From assembly GCA_023664365.1 (NCBI GenBank), contig JAMPFR010000034.1:1-36080 (forward strand): DNA of 36,080 nucleotides. Direction: 5' to 3'. The position numbers and the translations under genes were made by a program. Below are positions 34,385-36,080 of this stretch, piece after piece (the first letter of the stretch is position 1; each line of letters starts with the position of its first letter). A model generated the notes under the pieces. The model searched no databases. It saw only the letters and a program-made list of their open reading frames with translations, and had not been told where the DNA came from. This stretch comes from Acetatifactor muris (GTDB lineage Bacteria; Bacillota; Clostridia; Lachnospirales; Lachnospiraceae).

Positions 34385-36022
34385 ATGGAGAAATTCGCGG
34401 GCTGGTTGAAGAAAGAGAGGATACCCCTTGTAAAGTCGCTGCTGTCAGCCGCGCTGCCCCTGGTGTGCTGTCTGGTGTACTGCGGAATGCGGGGGCGCAG
34501 CCTGGGGGAGGTGTATCTGCCTGCTTCTCCCTGGAATGACGAGATGCTTTATTATAAGCAGGTGGAAAGCATCATTCATTTCGGGTATCCCCAGGGATAT
34601 TGCGGCTATAATGAAAGCCATGCCCTGAAGCTTTCATTCGGGGCATGGAGTCCGGTACTGATATTTCCCTGGATTTTCTGGGGGCTGTTGTTCGGCTGGA
34701 ATCTGATGTCGCCTATAGTATGCAATATTGTGCTCATGACCCTTTGCTGCTTCCTGTTTGTGTGGCTGACCCGGCCGACATGGAAACAGCTGGGGATTCT
34801 ATGCGTCCTTTTTTGTCTGTATACGCCCTTTGCGCGCTATATGCTTTCCGCAATGCCGGAGGTTATCTGTTTCAGTATGCTGATAACATTTTACGGCCTG
34901 GCTGTCAATTATCTGCGGCGGGAGAAGATATATAAGCTGGCGCTGCTGTTTGTGCTTTCCAGTGTGATGACGCTGATGCGGCCGTATCTGGCGCTGTTCA
35001 TGCTGCTGCCTGCCTGTTTCTGGATCCGCAGGGACAGAAAGCATGCCTTCAGATGGGTGGCTGTTGTCGGTTCTGCACTGGTTCTGGGAACGGCGCTGGG
35101 GCTATATGCATGCATCAAACATTATTTAGGAGCGGAATATTTTGCGCCTCTCTTTTATACGGATTGGATCTATGTATACTTTGAGAGAGGGATACCGGCA
35201 GGAATCCGTAATACGCTGGAAACGCTTTATTATAAGGGAAGCGGTCTTCTGGAGCATATGCGGCAGGGCTTCCGGGACGGGGAGGCGGCAGGCGCTTATT
35301 TTGCCGGGTATGCAGTCTGTATGTGTATATTGGTGGTGCAGAGTTTTCTGGACTGGCGCAGCTTGAGGCGTTCGGCAAAAATACAGGAAGAAACTGACGA
35401 AAAAGAGGAGGCCGCTCAAAAAGAGGCCGCAAATCTGCTGATTGTGGAGGCTCATCTTGCATTCAGCTTTATTGTTATGCTGTTTGCGCTGCTTCTCATG
35501 TATACGCATACGGAGGGCAGCAAACATCTGTTGACTTTTATGGCGGCGGCGGTGTTTGTGACTGCGCTGATGAAAACGAAGTTCTTAAAAAAAGCGGTGG
35601 TGCTGGGAGTTACCTTTGCCTACTTTTATTCCTACATGGCAGTGGAACCCTATGATTATGAGGCGCCCTTTGTATCGGAGGAGAAAAAGGCGGCGGTGGC
35701 GGCCTTTGAAGAGGCCCTTGCCCCTCATCTTGTACTGGAGCGGGAGAATGCTCCCAATTATGAAAATGTGGTAATATGGGTGCTGGATGATATGGTGGCC
35801 GGCGCTTCTGCGGCAACGGACTGGCAGCTGCTGTACGGCCTGCCGGAGGGGTTTGGAATCAACTGCTGCAGGGGAAGCTATATAACGGAGCATTTTGAAA
35901 GCCTGCAGAGCCGGTATCTGGTAAGCCCGGCAGGAGGAGAAATCGATGCGATGTGCAGAGAGGCCGGATACAGCCTGCTGTACGGGGACAGCCGGGTGGT
36001 TTTTTACGAAAGAACTCCGTAG
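34385..36022 (+). CDS. Polytopic membrane protein, GT-C glycosyltransferase-like
   Basis: A 545-residue protein. The ATG at 34385 follows GGAGAGGA. In-frame ATGs at 34295 and 34352 lie within the acetyltransferase gene and lack a binding site. An N-terminal helix (about 14-34) leads to an external loop with W-N-D52-E53-M-L-Y-Y, the acidic pair typical of ArnT/PMT-like GT-C enzymes. Eight to ten further helices follow, interrupted by a charged Glu/Lys/Ala-rich cytoplasmic loop near 350-370. The C-terminal ~120 residues are soluble, probably extracytoplasmic, with W-V-L-D-D-M near 460. The family is not identified further. It is the last gene in the window, and its terminator is not included. 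Confidence 0.78.
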   Translation: MEKFAGWLKKERIPLVKSLLSAALPLVCCLVYCGMRGRSLGEVYLPASPWNDEMLYYKQVESIIHFGYPQGYCGYNESHALKLSFGAWSPVLIFPWIFWGLLFGWNLMSPIVCNIVLMTLCCFLFVWLTRPTWKQLGILCVLFCLYTPFARYMLSAMPEVICFSMLITFYGLAVNYLRREKIYKLALLFVLSSVMTLMRPYLALFMLLPACFWIRRDRKHAFRWVAVVGSALVLGTALGLYACIKHYLGAEYFAPLFYTDWIYVYFERGIPAGIRNTLETLYYKGSGLLEHMRQGFRDGEAAGAYFAGYAVCMCILVVQSFLDWRSLRRSAKIQEETDEKEEAAQKEAANLLIVEAHLAFSFIVMLFALLLMYTHTEGSKHLLTFMAAAVFVTALMKTKFLKKAVVLGVTFAYFYSYMAVEPYDYEAPFVSEEKKAAVAAFEEALAPHLVLERENAPNYENVVIWVLDDMVAGASAATDWQLLYGLPEGFGINCCRGSYITEHFESLQSRYLVSPAGGEIDAMCREAGYSLLYGDSRVVFYERTP

Positions 36023-36080
36023 GCGTCAGCCTTGAAAGGGAAAATAATTCGCACAAATTCTGCTGATGAATAGGCTCTTT

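Overview
The window looks like a chromosomal segment from a Clostridia genome, most likely Lachnospiraceae. This is inferred from gene content and protein style: an NADP-type clostridial glutamate dehydrogenase, a glutamate-111 type homoserine acetyltransferase, a giant 2-hydroxyacyl-CoA dehydratase activase fusion, the order era / yqzL-like / recO followed closely by single-chain glycyl-tRNA synthetase, strong AGGAGG ribosome binding sites and moderate GC. No database search was possible, so the genus is left open. All but one of the genes lie on the + strand. I see no phage, insertion sequence, CRISPR array or rRNA.

Layout. 1-34 is the 3' end of a tRNA, followed by an SH3-domain membrane-anchored protein (165-1412), a small helical protein (1589-2020), gdhA (2177-3523) with its own promoter and terminator, and an unrecognised charged coiled-coil protein (3705-4694). 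A 332-base gap (4695-5026) holds a long terminator hairpin, two further strong hairpins and a promoter. Next come a sensor diguanylate cyclase (5027-6682), RNase H1 (6763-7506) overlapping or abutting an RluF-type pseudouridine synthase, a divergent NAD-dependent DNA ligase (8346-10310), metAA (10334-11239), a soluble chemotaxis-receptor/PilZ fusion (11266-12879) and a small coiled-coil protein (13002-13241). The only large minus-strand gene is the 1416-residue activase fusion (13375-17625). It shares a divergent promoter region with a four-gene cluster: a protease-dead-looking rhomboid with a zinc ribbon, a sigma-70-like protein lacking region 4, a small unknown and an M16C metallopeptidase (17900-22891).

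The right third holds a repeat-built coiled-coil protein (23186-23740), era, a yqzL-like gene overlapping recO, recO, a lipoprotein, glycyl-tRNA synthetase, and then a J-like/TPR protein with a degenerate HPD motif next to an HscC-type Hsp70 (27767-32494). It ends with two polytopic GT-C-like membrane proteins flanking a GNAT acetyltransferase (32504-36022), probably an envelope glycan module.

Most genes are housekeeping. The parts that best merit a second look are: the NPE-variant J protein/HscC pair; the truncated sigma-like protein in an operon with a pseudo-rhomboid; the double activase that keeps both iron-sulfur cysteine pairs; the structured gap at 4750-4890; and a 38-bp tandem duplication that copies a ribosome binding site plus start codon and creates a 13-codon upstream reading frame coupled to the acetyltransferase.
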